In this document: piece after piece, positions 27,225 to 36,390 of the stretch
How positions within the stretch are numbered: position 1 is the first letter of the stretch
Layout of the letters: every line of letters begins with the position of its first letter
Assembly: GCA_023415495.1 (NCBI GenBank)
Contig: JAEZKK010000011.1
Coordinates: forward strand, 62,001 to 126,000
Source of the DNA: Bacteroidota bacterium
Lineage (GTDB): Bacteria > Bacteroidota > Bacteroidia > Bacteroidales > P3
Length of the DNA: 64,000 bases
Direction of reading: 5' to 3'
Made by a program: the position numbers and the translations under genes
Notes under the pieces: model-generated
What the model saw: the letters and a program-made list of their open reading frames with translations, nothing else
Databases searched by the model: none
Told to the model about the DNA's origin: nothing

Positions 27225-28367
27225 ATGAATTGGAAATCATTGAAATTCCTTACTAAAAGAAGGATAGAGGCCTTTGTATTTTTAGTATTATTCTTTGGAA
27301 TATTTGGTCTTTTAGGTAGCAAAATGGGCACTCCCAATATGCTAAACACTATTATGAAGACCTCATATAGCTTACTAATCGATACGGTACTCTATATTAT
27401 GGGTATCACTGTATTATCAGGAGCTCTTGGGAAACTATTAATTGAATTTGGGGTAGTTAGGCTTTTAGAAGTAATACTAAAGCCTTTGATGAAGCCTTTA
27501 TTCAATCTTCCAGGTGTTGCAGCCCTTGGAGGAATTATCACCTTCCTTTCCGATAATCCAGCGATAATCAGCCTTGCCAAGGACACAAACTTCAATAAAT
27601 ACTTTAAAAAATACCAGTTAATCTCATTAACGAATTTTGGTACCGCATTTGGAATGGGGCTTGTAGTAATAGTATTTATGGCTGGTAGAGGTTATATTAT
27701 TCCTGCCCTAATTGGTCTTTCTGGAGCAGTAATTGGCAGTATAATTTCTACCCGAATTATGCAAAGATTTATTTTAAAGACAGAACCAAGCTTTAAAGAA
27801 GACAATACAGACAAGGGAGATGAACAAAAGATTTCGTTTAAATCGGAAGGAAATGTGTTTTTAAGAGTATTGAACTCTGTTTTAGACGGAGGAAAGACAG
27901 GGGTTGATCTTGGGCTTGCAATTATCCCTGGTGTATTGATTATTTCTACCTTTGTTATGATACTAACCTTTGGACCTTCAGAAAACGGCTATACAGGAGA
28001 AGCTTATGAAGGGATTGCATTACTTCCATACTTGGCTGGCAAGATAAATTTCGTATTTGAATGGTTATTTGGATTTACTAATCCGGAGCTTATTGCTTTC
28101 CCAATAACCTCTCTTGGAGCTGTTGGAGCAGCCTTAGGTTTAGTTCCAAAATTCCAGGCAGCGGGCTTAATTGATGGGAATGCTATCGCAGTATTTACCG
28201 CTATGGGAATGTGTTGGAGTGGGTATCTAAGTACTCATACAGCGATGTTGGATTCATTAGGATTTAGAAAACTAACTTCAAAAGCAATTATTTCACACAC
28301 AATTGGAGGATTAGCTGCAGGTATATCTGCTCACTGGATTTATGTTTTATTTACATTGATTTTCTAA
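27225..28367 (+). CDS. nucleoside-recognition (Gate) domain membrane protein
   Basis: A 380-residue inner-membrane protein with eight to ten hydrophobic segments. It has two Gate-like repeats: one around GALGKLLIEFGVVRLLEVIL with GVAALGGIITFLSDNPAIISLAKD, and one in the C-terminal part around FPITSLGAVGAALGLVPKF and AVFTAMGMCWSGYLSTHTAM. Gate domains occur in nucleoside transporters, ferrous iron transporters and spore maturation proteins, so a transport role is likely but the substrate is not known. The upstream porin and this gene may form a two-membrane import route. Confidence 0.75.
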   Translation: MNWKSLKFLTKRRIEAFVFLVLFFGIFGLLGSKMGTPNMLNTIMKTSYSLLIDTVLYIMGITVLSGALGKLLIEFGVVRLLEVILKPLMKPLFNLPGVAALGGIITFLSDNPAIISLAKDTNFNKYFKKYQLISLTNFGTAFGMGLVVIVFMAGRGYIIPALIGLSGAVIGSIISTRIMQRFILKTEPSFKEDNTDKGDEQKISFKSEGNVFLRVLNSVLDGGKTGVDLGLAIIPGVLIISTFVMILTFGPSENGYTGEAYEGIALLPYLAGKINFVFEWLFGFTNPELIAFPITSLGAVGAALGLVPKFQAAGLIDGNAIAVFTAMGMCWSGYLSTHTAMLDSLGFRKLTSKAIISHTIGGLAAGISAHWIYVLFTLIF

Positions 28368-28396
28368 TTCTCGAAGTAAAACTTAATTTTTTATTG

Positions 28397-28404
28397 TAAA
28401 TTTG
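28397..28404 (+). promoter_or_regulatory. -7 element before rbfA
   Basis: TAAATTTG ends six bases before the ATG at 28411. That places the expected transcript start at or next to the ATG, which would make this a leaderless mRNA. Confidence 0.5.
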
Positions 28405-28410
28405 CAGTTT

Positions 28411-28755
28411 ATGGACGGAACAAGATTACAAAAAGTATCTCGATTAATACAGAAAGATATTAGTGAAATAATACAATTAGAGTCAAATAATCTATTTGAA
28501 GGAGCAATGATAACAGTAACCAAGGTTAAGATTTCTGCAGATCTATCTATTGCTCGAATAAATGTTAGCATATTTCCTCTAAGAGGGAAGACTGTTGATG
28601 AAATATTCAAATTACTTACTGAAAAGAAAGATTATATTAGAATGAAACTTGCAAACAAGGTAAGAAACCAGCTAAGAGTTATTCCAAATATAAGTTTCCA
28701 TATTGACGATAGTTTAGACTATATTGAAAATATCGAAAAGCTATTGAAAGAGTAA
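28411..28755 (+). CDS. rbfA: 30S ribosome-binding factor A
   Basis: A 114-residue RbfA, which binds the 30S subunit during 16S rRNA maturation and cold adaptation. From ATG 28411: TRLQKVSRLIQKDISEIIQ at the N-terminus, then ITVTKVKISADLSIARINVSIF (the KH-like strand-helix-strand) and VRNQLRVIPNISFHIDDSLDYIENIEKLL near the C-terminus, of which the RIVP/LRF-type segment is the family signature. An in-frame ATG at 28402 falls within the -7 element and is rejected. The permease gene starts 14 bases downstream. Confidence 0.92.
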   Translation: MDGTRLQKVSRLIQKDISEIIQLESNNLFEGAMITVTKVKISADLSIARINVSIFPLRGKTVDEIFKLLTEKKDYIRMKLANKVRNQLRVIPNISFHIDDSLDYIENIEKLLKE

Positions 28756-28769
28756 TCAAAGAAAGAAAT

Positions 28770-29999
28770 ATGAATCTCCCCTTCTTTGTTGCTTGGCGAT
28801 ATTTCTTCTCGAAAAAGAAACTTAAGGTTATCAATATAATTTCATTGATTTCCCTTATTGGTATTGCAGTTACAACGATGGCTTTGATAATTGTTCTTTC
28901 AGTATTTAATGGTTTTACCTTTATTGGGACAAAGGTTTTATCATCATCCAATCCTCCACTAATTATCGAACCTATTAAAGGAAAAACATTTAATCTTGAT
29001 ACTATTCCTTTTTCTGAAATAAGAAATAATAAAAAGATTCATATTGCCACACCTATTATTCAAGAAAATGCATTAATAAGTTTTGGAGAGAATCAATCCC
29101 TTGTAATAATGAAGGGAGTGGAGACGGAATATCATAAGATAAATAATATAGATACATCTATTGTTTTAGGAGATTATAAATTAAGAATACAAAACCATGA
29201 ATCCTGTATCTTGGGCATAGGACTTTCTTCTTTTTTAAATATTCCAAGCAATGCAGAAAAAATGGGAGCTAAAATTAGGGTGATGGTTCCTAAGCGAAGT
29301 GGTAAAATTTCTTTAAATACAGAAGAGTCCTTTCTCAGTAAGGATATATTATATTCTGGAAGCTTTCAAATGTTTTCACAAATTGATGAAAACAATATTA
29401 TAGTACCAAGAAGTTTTGCAAGGGAATTATTAGAATACAGTGATAATGAAGTTAATTCCATATATATAAAACCTAATAATCAAAAAGATATTCCTTCTCT
29501 AAAAAAAGAATTAAAGAAAACCTTGGGTAATGGATTCACTGTAAAAACTGTTTTAGAGCAAGAACCAATCTACCATAAGGTAGTTAAATCTGAAAGATTA
29601 GGAGTATATATAATATTGAGTTTTATAATATTTATTGCAACATTCAATGTTATGGGAGCGTTATCCTTACTAATAATGGATAAGAAGAAGGATATAATTA
29701 TCTTAAGAGCAATAGGTGCAAATGAGAAGACTATAAGAAGAATATACTTTTTAAATGGGATTTTACTTTCCTTATTTGGAGCATTAATTGGTTTAATTTT
29801 AGGAAGCATAATATGTTTTATCCAACAAAGATATGGGATTGTGAAAATGGGAGATGGAAATTTCTTAGTTGATGCATTTCCAATAAAACTAAAGATAAAC
29901 GATATAATATCAGTTTTTATATTGGTTTTACTAATTGGAGCAGGTGCAGTATCTATTATGGTAAGAAGAATTAGTGTAAATAATAAAATAAACGAATAA
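28770..29999 (+). CDS. ABC transporter permease, LolC/LolE-like
   Basis: A 409-residue permease of the MacB/FtsX superfamily resembling LolC/E, which releases lipoproteins from the inner membrane for transport outward. N-terminal segment FFVAWRYFFSKKKLKVINIIS with one transmembrane helix (about 22-45), a periplasmic domain of about 215 residues, then the FtsX domain with three helices (YIILSFIIFIATFNVMGALSLL, ILLSLFGALIGLILGSIICF, IISVFILVLLIGAGAVSIMV; each quoted as the helix region). DKKKDIIILRAIGANEKTI is the conserved coupling motif for the ATPase. No ATPase gene is adjacent. It sits between rbfA and cysS, a common Bacteroidetes order. Confidence 0.87.
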   Translation: MNLPFFVAWRYFFSKKKLKVINIISLISLIGIAVTTMALIIVLSVFNGFTFIGTKVLSSSNPPLIIEPIKGKTFNLDTIPFSEIRNNKKIHIATPIIQENALISFGENQSLVIMKGVETEYHKINNIDTSIVLGDYKLRIQNHESCILGIGLSSFLNIPSNAEKMGAKIRVMVPKRSGKISLNTEESFLSKDILYSGSFQMFSQIDENNIIVPRSFARELLEYSDNEVNSIYIKPNNQKDIPSLKKELKKTLGNGFTVKTVLEQEPIYHKVVKSERLGVYIILSFIIFIATFNVMGALSLLIMDKKKDIIILRAIGANEKTIRRIYFLNGILLSLFGALIGLILGSIICFIQQRYGIVKMGDGNFLVDAFPIKLKINDIISVFILVLLIGAGAVSIMVRRISVNNKINE

Positions 30000-30000
30000 T

Positions 30001-31464
30001 ATGAATCTATACATTTATAATACCCTAAAAAGAAAAAAAGAATTATTTAAACCATTAATTGAAAATAGGGTAGGTATGTATGTATGTGGACCTACTGTTT
30101 ACGGAGAGGGTCATTTAGGACATGCTCGACCTGCAATAACCTTTGATATTGTATTCAGATTTTTTGAATCCTCAGGTTTTAAGGTTAGATATGTAAGGAA
30201 TATTACCGATGTAGGTCATTTGGAAAATGATGCTGATGAGGGAGAAGATAAGATCGGGAAAAAAGCAAGATTAGAAGAGTTGGAACCAATGGAAATAGCT
30301 CAATATTACACAAAAAGCTATTTAGACTCCATGGATGCGATGAATGTTCTAAGACCAAATATACAACCAACTGCATCAGGTCATATTATTGAACAAATAG
30401 AGATAATAAAGAAAATTCTTGATAATGGTTATGCTTATATATCAGAAGGTAGCGTTTATTTTGATGTAATTAAATATCAAAATAACACTAATAGATATGG
30501 CATACTGTCCAATAGGGTAATTGAGGATATGCTAAATACAACAAGAGATTTAGATGGACAAAGCGAAAAAAAGAATCCTTACGATTTCGCTCTATGGAAA
30601 AAAGCAAGTCCTGAACATATAATGAAATGGCCTTCACCATGGAGCGATGGCTTCCCTGGTTGGCATTTGGAATGTACTGCCATGAGCAATAAATATCTTG
30701 GCGATAAATTTGATATTCACGGAGGAGGTCTTGATTTATTATTCCCTCATCATGAGAGTGAAATTGCTCAATCACAATGTGCATTTTCTACTGACCCTGC
30801 AAATTATTGGATGCATAATAATATGATTACAATAGATGGACAGAAAATGGGAAAGAGTTTGGGAAATTTTATTACACTTAGTGAGCTATTTACTGGTACG
30901 CATAAATTACTCCAAAAGGCTTATTCGCCAATGACTATTCGTTTCTTTATTCTTCAAGCTCATTATCGTTCAACCCTTGACTTCTCTAATGACGCATTAA
31001 TAGCTGCAGAAAAAGGGTTAAAAAGATTACTTGAGGCCTATAAAAACATTTCAAAAATTAATGTCTCTAATAATTCCACAATTAATATTTCAGAGCTTGA
31101 GAATAAAGCAATGGAAGCAATTTGTGATGACTTCAACACGCCAATAGTTATATCATATTTATTCGAGGCTGCAAGTTTAATAAATAAGATAATTGACGGA
31201 AAAGAAAAAATCAATAAAGAAGGATTAGAATATCTAAACAATTTCTTTGAAAAATGGTTGATTGATATATTAGGAATAAAAGATGAGCAGGAAAGCAATA
31301 TGATGCCAAAGATTGAGGGGCTTGTAAACTTAGTTTTGGATATTCGTAAGCAAGCAAGAGAAAACAAGGATTGGGCTAAAAGTGATGAAATTAGAGATAA
31401 GCTAAGTGAATTAGGTATTAAGATTAAGGACGGGAAAGAAGGAATAAGTTGGAATTTAGAATAA
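30001..31464 (+). CDS. cysS: cysteinyl-tRNA synthetase
   Basis: A 487-residue class I synthetase that charges tRNA-Cys. The zinc and active-site elements are all present: CGPTVYGEGHLGHAR near residue 28 (first zinc Cys plus the HIGH-like HLGH), WHLECTAMS near 220 and HGGGLDLLFPHHESE near 240 (further zinc ligands), and KMGKSLGNF near 282 (KMSKS loop). The C-terminus ends in the DALR anticodon domain (IRKQARENKDWAKSDEIRD). One base follows the stop of the permease gene. The stop overlaps an upstream candidate start of the next gene. Confidence 0.97.
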   Translation: MNLYIYNTLKRKKELFKPLIENRVGMYVCGPTVYGEGHLGHARPAITFDIVFRFFESSGFKVRYVRNITDVGHLENDADEGEDKIGKKARLEELEPMEIAQYYTKSYLDSMDAMNVLRPNIQPTASGHIIEQIEIIKKILDNGYAYISEGSVYFDVIKYQNNTNRYGILSNRVIEDMLNTTRDLDGQSEKKNPYDFALWKKASPEHIMKWPSPWSDGFPGWHLECTAMSNKYLGDKFDIHGGGLDLLFPHHESEIAQSQCAFSTDPANYWMHNNMITIDGQKMGKSLGNFITLSELFTGTHKLLQKAYSPMTIRFFILQAHYRSTLDFSNDALIAAEKGLKRLLEAYKNISKINVSNNSTINISELENKAMEAICDDFNTPIVISYLFEAASLINKIIDGKEKINKEGLEYLNNFFEKWLIDILGIKDEQESNMMPKIEGLVNLVLDIRKQARENKDWAKSDEIRDKLSELGIKIKDGKEGISWNLE

Positions 31465-31481
31465 GGAAAAGAAAGAGAAAA

Positions 31482-32477
31482 ATGAAAAACTATTTAATAC
31501 TTATCCTCATATTATCATTTGGTATTATTTCCTGTGATAAAAAGAGATCAAATCAGACTAATACTGCAACCGCATTTAGTTATGCAAGTGTTGAAATCCC
31601 TAGTTTCAATGCTGATTCTGCTTATGCTTATGTTAAAGCTCAATGCAATTTTGGACCAAGAACTCCAGAGAGCAAAGCACATAAGGATTGTGCAGAATAT
31701 ATTATTGATTTTATGAAGGAAAATTGCGATACAGTTTATATTCAAAATTTCTCTTCTAAACTTTATAACGGTAAAGATGTAAAGGGAATAAATATTATTG
31801 CTTCGATAAATCCTCAAGCTAAAGAGAGAATATTATTAGGAGCTCATTGGGATTCAAGATTATGGGCAGATAATGACCCAGATGAAAAGAATCATAAAAC
31901 CCCTATACTTGGAGCCAATGATGGAGCCTCTGGAGTAGGAGTTTTAATGGAAATGGCAAGAGTAATTAAGGGAAAACCATTAAATGATATTGGAGTCGAC
32001 ATAGTTCTTTTTGATTTAGAGGATCAGGGATGTCCACAATGGGATGAAACAGATATACAAGACCAAAGAGATTGGGCTATAGGTTCTCAGTATTGGGCTA
32101 AGAATACACATATTCCTTTCTATCAAGCACGCTATGGAATTTTATTAGATATGGTTGGCTATACTAATCCTCGATTTACTAAAGAAGCTCAGTCCATGCA
32201 TTACGCTTCATCTATTATGAATAATATTTGGAATATTGCAAGAGACAGAGGATATGGAAATATATTTATAGACCAAAGGACTGGAGGGATTATGGATGAT
32301 CATATCTGGGTAAATGAATATGCAAAGATTCCAATGATAAATATAGTACAAAACGACCCAAGCTCAAGTTTCTTTCCTTATTGGCATACTGTTAAAGATG
32401 ATATGAGCAATATTAGTAAGAATACTCTAAAGATAGTTGGAGATGTTTGCCTAACTTCAATTTACGCTACTAAATGA
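31482..32477 (+). CDS. glutaminyl-peptide cyclotransferase-like M28 lipoprotein
   Basis: A 331-residue zinc enzyme of the M28/animal-type glutaminyl cyclase family. From ATG 31482 the lipobox is FGIISC, so it is a lipoprotein. Metal and catalytic residues are visible: GAHWDSRLW, GANDGASG (zinc Asp), LFDLEDQG (acid Glu and zinc ligand), DMVG and the late YWHTVKDD (zinc His). Such enzymes convert N-terminal Gln to pyroglutamate; in Bacteroidetes the natural targets are exported proteins whose signal peptidase I cleavage leaves Gln first, a pattern seen in eight proteins of this window. An aminopeptidase role cannot be excluded. It overlaps the next gene by four bases (ATGA). Confidence 0.85.
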   Translation: MKNYLILILILSFGIISCDKKRSNQTNTATAFSYASVEIPSFNADSAYAYVKAQCNFGPRTPESKAHKDCAEYIIDFMKENCDTVYIQNFSSKLYNGKDVKGINIIASINPQAKERILLGAHWDSRLWADNDPDEKNHKTPILGANDGASGVGVLMEMARVIKGKPLNDIGVDIVLFDLEDQGCPQWDETDIQDQRDWAIGSQYWAKNTHIPFYQARYGILLDMVGYTNPRFTKEAQSMHYASSIMNNIWNIARDRGYGNIFIDQRTGGIMDDHIWVNEYAKIPMINIVQNDPSSSFFPYWHTVKDDMSNISKNTLKIVGDVCLTSIYATK

Positions 32478-32890
32478 GAAAATTATTATTCATATTATCA
32501 ATAGTCATTTTTCTTCTCTCTTGCAAAGAGGATAGGTATGATTATGGTTATGTGAATTTTCATATTGACCCAGAGAGTACAGAGTATTTTAATCTCAATT
32601 ACGGCAACAGAGGTTGGGAGTATTTTGAGGGAGGAATGAGAGGAGTCGTTTTATTTAGATACAGCTATTCTGAATTCTTTGCATACGAAAGGTCTTGCAC
32701 TGCAAAAAACTGTAGAGGGAGATTGGAAGTTGATGAGAGCAATAATATGATTATATTTTGTCCAGAATGTGATTCAAAATATATTTATGTAGATGGCTCT
32801 CCAGTTGAAGGAAGCCAATCTCAAAGACCATTATATAAGTATTGTACCTATTACGATGGTGCTAAATTATGGGTTTACAACTGTAATTAA
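32474..32890 (+). CDS. small lipoprotein with four spaced cysteines (Rieske-like arrangement)
   Basis: 138 residues, starting with a lipoprotein signal (FLLSCKED). The mature part has strands rich in Tyr and ends in WVYNCN. In the middle, SCTAKNCRG and, 17 residues after the second Cys, CPECDSKY recall the two ligand loops of Rieske ferredoxins, but with Cys where Rieske proteins have His, so zinc or a different Fe-S cluster, or disulfides, are possible. I do not recognise a named family. It is coupled by ATGA to the cyclase gene and followed eight bases later by lpxK. Confidence 0.6.
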   Translation: MRKLLFILSIVIFLLSCKEDRYDYGYVNFHIDPESTEYFNLNYGNRGWEYFEGGMRGVVLFRYSYSEFFAYERSCTAKNCRGRLEVDESNNMIIFCPECDSKYIYVDGSPVEGSQSQRPLYKYCTYYDGAKLWVYNCN

Positions 32891-32898
32891 AACTTTTT

Positions 32899-33972
32899 AT
32901 GAGAAAATTTATTTCGTATTTACTTTTCCCAATAAGCATCCTATATGGAATAATTATTCATATCAGGAATAAACTATATGACTTAGAAATATTAAAATCA
33001 CAAAATCATAATGTAATAACAGTTGGTATAGGAAATATAAAGGTTGGAGGCACTGGCAAAACTCCTCATGTTGAATTTCTAATTGAACTATTATCCAAAC
33101 ACTATAAAGTTGGGGTTTTAAGCAGAGGATATAAGAGAAAAACAAAGGGATTTATTCTTTTAAATGAAAATGATAATCCATTAAAAGTTGGAGATGAAGC
33201 TTTGCAGATAAAGAACAAATACCCTTTGATTCCAGTAGCTGTTTGTGAAGATAGGAATAAAGGGATTAAAGAGATAAAAAAATGTATTCAAGATATAGAA
33301 TTGATAATTCTTGATGATGTTTTTCAGCATAGAAAATTAAAATTAGATTTTTCTTTCTTACTAACAGAATTTAGTAATCCCTTTTTTAACGATACAATCC
33401 TCCCTTTTGGAAATCTTAGAGAATCTAAAAAAGGATATAAGAGAGCGGACTATATTATTGTAACAAAGACCCCTAAAAATCTTTCAATGGGAGAAAGAAC
33501 ATATTTCGAATCAAAACTAAAACCGAAGAAATATCAAAAACTTTTCTATAGTAATATTGAGTATAATAATGCATTTCATTTGTTTGATAAGGATAACATG
33601 TTAGGAAGCATTGAGAATAGAAATATAATTTTACTTACAGGAATTGCTGATAATACTCAAATAAAAACCTATTTAGAAGATGTTAATTCAAAGATTATTG
33701 AGGAAATTGAAAAAGCGGATCATTACAATTTTATGAATAAAGATATTGACTTGATAATTAATATATATAATTCGCATATTGATAAGAGCCCTATAATAAT
33801 CACAACTGAAAAGGATGCAGTTAAGCTAAGAGAATTTACCGAATTTAAGAAAAAGAATATACCTATCTTTATTCTTCCTATAACAGTAAATTTAATTTAC
33901 AGCAATTTGAAAACCCAAAGTTTTGAACAAACACTATTAGACGATGTACGAAAAAATAAAAGCTACGGCTGA
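32899..33972 (+). CDS. lpxK: tetraacyldisaccharide 4'-kinase
   Basis: A 357-residue kinase that phosphorylates lipid A disaccharide at the 4' position at the inner membrane. N-terminal helix (FISYLLFPISILYGIIIHIRN region, residues 3-23), Walker A in VGNIKVGGTGKTPHVE near 48, SRGYKRKTKG near 80, DEALQIKNKYP near 103, LDDVFQHRKLK near 142 (the DDxxQHR motif) and TEKDAVKL near 300. Length is normal. The 3' end overlaps the purine nucleoside phosphorylase gene by 29 bases. Confidence 0.95.
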   Translation: MRKFISYLLFPISILYGIIIHIRNKLYDLEILKSQNHNVITVGIGNIKVGGTGKTPHVEFLIELLSKHYKVGVLSRGYKRKTKGFILLNENDNPLKVGDEALQIKNKYPLIPVAVCEDRNKGIKEIKKCIQDIELIILDDVFQHRKLKLDFSFLLTEFSNPFFNDTILPFGNLRESKKGYKRADYIIVTKTPKNLSMGERTYFESKLKPKKYQKLFYSNIEYNNAFHLFDKDNMLGSIENRNIILLTGIADNTQIKTYLEDVNSKIIEEIEKADHYNFMNKDIDLIINIYNSHIDKSPIIITTEKDAVKLREFTEFKKKNIPIFILPITVNLIYSNLKTQSFEQTLLDDVRKNKSYG

Positions 33973-34753
33973 AAACATTAAAGCAAAAATAAACATTGAA
34001 CCTAAAATAGGGATTGTTTGTGGAAGTGGACTTGCAAATATTGTTGAGATAATTAAAGACAAACAAGTGCTTAATTACTCTGATATATTAAATTTCCCGC
34101 TTTCTACAGTAAAGGGACATAAAAGCAATCTTATTTTCGGAGAAATAGCTTCAAAGAATGTAGTTGCAATGCAGGGGAGATTTCATTTCTATGAAGGATA
34201 TACTATCCAAGAAGTAGTATTTGGTATAAGAGTTATGAAGGCTCTTGGAGTTGAAACAGTAATTATTACAAATGCTGCAGGAGGGATGAATCCAAATTTC
34301 AGAGTTGGAGATATTATGATTATTAAAGACCATATCAATCTTCTTCCTAACCCTTTGATTGGACATAATGACGAAAGACTTGGAACAAGGTTTCCCTCTA
34401 TGAATAATGCTTATTCTGAAGATTTAATCTTAATGGTAGAAAAAATCGCAAAAGAGAATAATATTGATTTAAAAAAAGGAGTTTATCTTGGGAATACTGG
34501 TCCAAGTTTTGAAACTCCTTCTGAATATAAATTTTACAATAAGATAGGAGCTGATTGCGTAGGGATGAGTACTACTGCTGAAGTAATAACTGCAGTTCAT
34601 TCAAATATGAAAGTCTTTGGAATGAGTTTGATTTCAAATGTATTTGATGAGAATAATAAAAACGAAACAACTCATGAGGAAGTAATTGAAGCTGCAAAGA
34701 TAGCAGAGAATAACATGATGAAAATTGTTGAAGAACTAATCTCTCAAATATAA
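33944..34753 (+). CDS. punA: purine nucleoside phosphorylase
   Basis: A 269-residue trimeric-type purine nucleoside phosphorylase that splits inosine and guanosine with phosphate. KIGIVCGSGLANIVE carries the phosphate-binding SG, FPLSTVKGHKSN the conserved GH, GRFHFYEGYTIQ the RxHxYEG motif, TNAAGGMNP and NTGPSFETPSEYKF the base site, and VGMSTTAEVI the Met-Ser ribose site. Cytoplasmic purine salvage. It overlaps lpxK by 29 bases and its stop shares a base with the next ATG. Confidence 0.95.
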   Translation: MYEKIKATAENIKAKINIEPKIGIVCGSGLANIVEIIKDKQVLNYSDILNFPLSTVKGHKSNLIFGEIASKNVVAMQGRFHFYEGYTIQEVVFGIRVMKALGVETVIITNAAGGMNPNFRVGDIMIIKDHINLLPNPLIGHNDERLGTRFPSMNNAYSEDLILMVEKIAKENNIDLKKGVYLGNTGPSFETPSEYKFYNKIGADCVGMSTTAEVITAVHSNMKVFGMSLISNVFDENNKNETTHEEVIEAAKIAENNMMKIVEELISQI

Positions 34754-35553
34754 TGAATAAGGTATTTATAAAGGATATTATAGATGAAATAGAAAAAATT
34801 GCCCCAATCTCATGGCAGGAATCATACGATAATTCTGGATTATTGCTTGGAAGAGTAGATAAAATTTGCAATGGAGTTTTTGTGTGTTTAGATTTAACAT
34901 TAGAGTCCTTGGATAAAGCTATTGAAAACAAATGTAATTTAATTATTTCTCATCACCCTTTTATCTTTAATCCAATAAAACAAATAGATTTCTCAACAGT
35001 AAGAGGTAAGATAATTGAAATTGCAATAAAAAAAGATATTACAATCTATAGCTCCCATACTAATATTGACGCATCATATCAAGGTGTAAATGGAATTTTG
35101 GCAGAAAAGATTGGTATTATTGATTTGTCCCCATTAGTTAACACCGAAAAATTAGAAGAAGAAAATTATTTAGGTTCTGGAGCTATAGGTTTTTTACCTA
35201 AGGAAATGGATAAAGATGAATTCTTTCTTCATTTGAAATCAATTCTAAATATCAAATCAATAAGATATAATTCAAATCAGAGAAGAAAAATTAAAAAAGT
35301 AGCACTTTGTGGGGGAGCAGGTAGCTTTTTAATCGAAGAAGCTATTAAAAATAAAGCAGATATTTTTATTACTGGAGATTTGAAATATCATGATTTTATT
35401 GAAACAGAACCTTATATTTTATTGGCAGATATTGGGCATTACGAAGGCGAACAATTTATAAAAGAAAGGATTATTTCGATTATATCAAGAAAGTTTTGTA
35501 ATTTTGCCCCCTTAATTCCCGATAATTCCACTAACAGAGTAAATTATTTTTAA
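34753..35553 (+). CDS. Nif3-like dinuclear metal centre protein
   Basis: A 266-residue Nif3/DUF34 protein. ISWQESYDNSGLLLGR, NLIISHHPFIFNPIK (metal-binding HH), IYSSHTNIDASYQGVN and, near the end, ADIGHYEGEQFI carry the His, Asp and Glu ligands of the two-metal site. This is the short form: the extra PII-like middle domain found in roughly 360-residue members, which are common in Bacteroidetes, is missing. Function is unsettled; some members act on cyclic nucleotide-type or GTP-related substrates. The next gene, 13 bases on, is its usual zinc-ribbon neighbour. Confidence 0.88.
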   Translation: MNKVFIKDIIDEIEKIAPISWQESYDNSGLLLGRVDKICNGVFVCLDLTLESLDKAIENKCNLIISHHPFIFNPIKQIDFSTVRGKIIEIAIKKDITIYSSHTNIDASYQGVNGILAEKIGIIDLSPLVNTEKLEEENYLGSGAIGFLPKEMDKDEFFLHLKSILNIKSIRYNSNQRRKIKKVALCGGAGSFLIEEAIKNKADIFITGDLKYHDFIETEPYILLADIGHYEGEQFIKERIISIISRKFCNFAPLIPDNSTNRVNYF

Positions 35554-35566
35554 AGAAAAATACGAA

Positions 35567-36382
35567 ATGGCAAAGAAAGTAAATTCAAAATTAGAAGCAC
35601 CAGAGGAAGTCCTTCCACAAAGACATGAAGAAGCTGATGCAAGTGTAGAGAAAAGATTAATAGCCCTTTACAAGCTTCAACAAATAGACTCCCAAATTGA
35701 TAAAATTCGTATTATTAGAGGAGAATTGCCTCTTGAGGTTCAAGACTTAGAAGATGAAATAGCAGGGCTTGAAACAAGGATTGAAAAGTTCGAAGATGAA
35801 AAAAAGGCTTTAGAACAAAACATTACTGATAAGAAAAACATGATTAAGGAATGTAAAACCTTAATTACAAAATATACAGAACAACAAAAGAACGTAAGAA
35901 ATAATAGAGAATACGAATCTTTAAGCAAGGAAATTGAGTTCCAAGAATTGGAAATTGAGCTTTGCGAAAAAAGAATTAAAGAATTCACACTTAGTTTGGA
36001 AAAAAACAAATTGGATATTGAAAAAGCTAATCTAACATTAGATGAGAGAAAATCTGATTTAGAAATGAAGAAATCTGAACTTGATGAAATCATTAAGGAA
36101 ACTGAAGAAAGAGAAGAAAAATTAATGATTGAAAGTGAGAAGAACGAAAAGCTTATTGAAGAAAGATATCTTACGGCTTACCACAGAATTAGAAATAACT
36201 GTAGAAATGGATTAGCAGTTGTAGCAGTTGAAAGAAATGCTTGTGGAGGTTGCTTTAATAAAATACCACATCAAAGACAAATGGATATTCGTATGCATAA
36301 GAAAATCATTGTTTGCGAATATTGCGGAAGAATCTTAGTTGACCAAACCATTGCTGCTGAGGTTGAACAGGAACTTAATTAA
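35567..36382 (+). CDS. coiled-coil protein with C4-type zinc ribbon
   Basis: 271 residues. A long antiparallel coiled coil (about residues 25-205, rich in Glu and Lys with heptads) is followed by a zinc ribbon: CGGCFNKIP near 222 and CEYCGRIL near 248, so Cys4. This is the conserved bacterial family (zf-RING_7/DUF164 type) usually found next to nif3; related proteins in other phyla bind nucleic acid or chaperone other factors, but the role here is unknown. The codons are strikingly Glu/Lys-rich, as expected for a coiled coil, not for transfer. Confidence 0.85.
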   Translation: MAKKVNSKLEAPEEVLPQRHEEADASVEKRLIALYKLQQIDSQIDKIRIIRGELPLEVQDLEDEIAGLETRIEKFEDEKKALEQNITDKKNMIKECKTLITKYTEQQKNVRNNREYESLSKEIEFQELEIELCEKRIKEFTLSLEKNKLDIEKANLTLDERKSDLEMKKSELDEIIKETEEREEKLMIESEKNEKLIEERYLTAYHRIRNNCRNGLAVVAVERNACGGCFNKIPHQRQMDIRMHKKIIVCEYCGRILVDQTIAAEVEQELN

Positions 36383-36390
36383 TATGCAAT

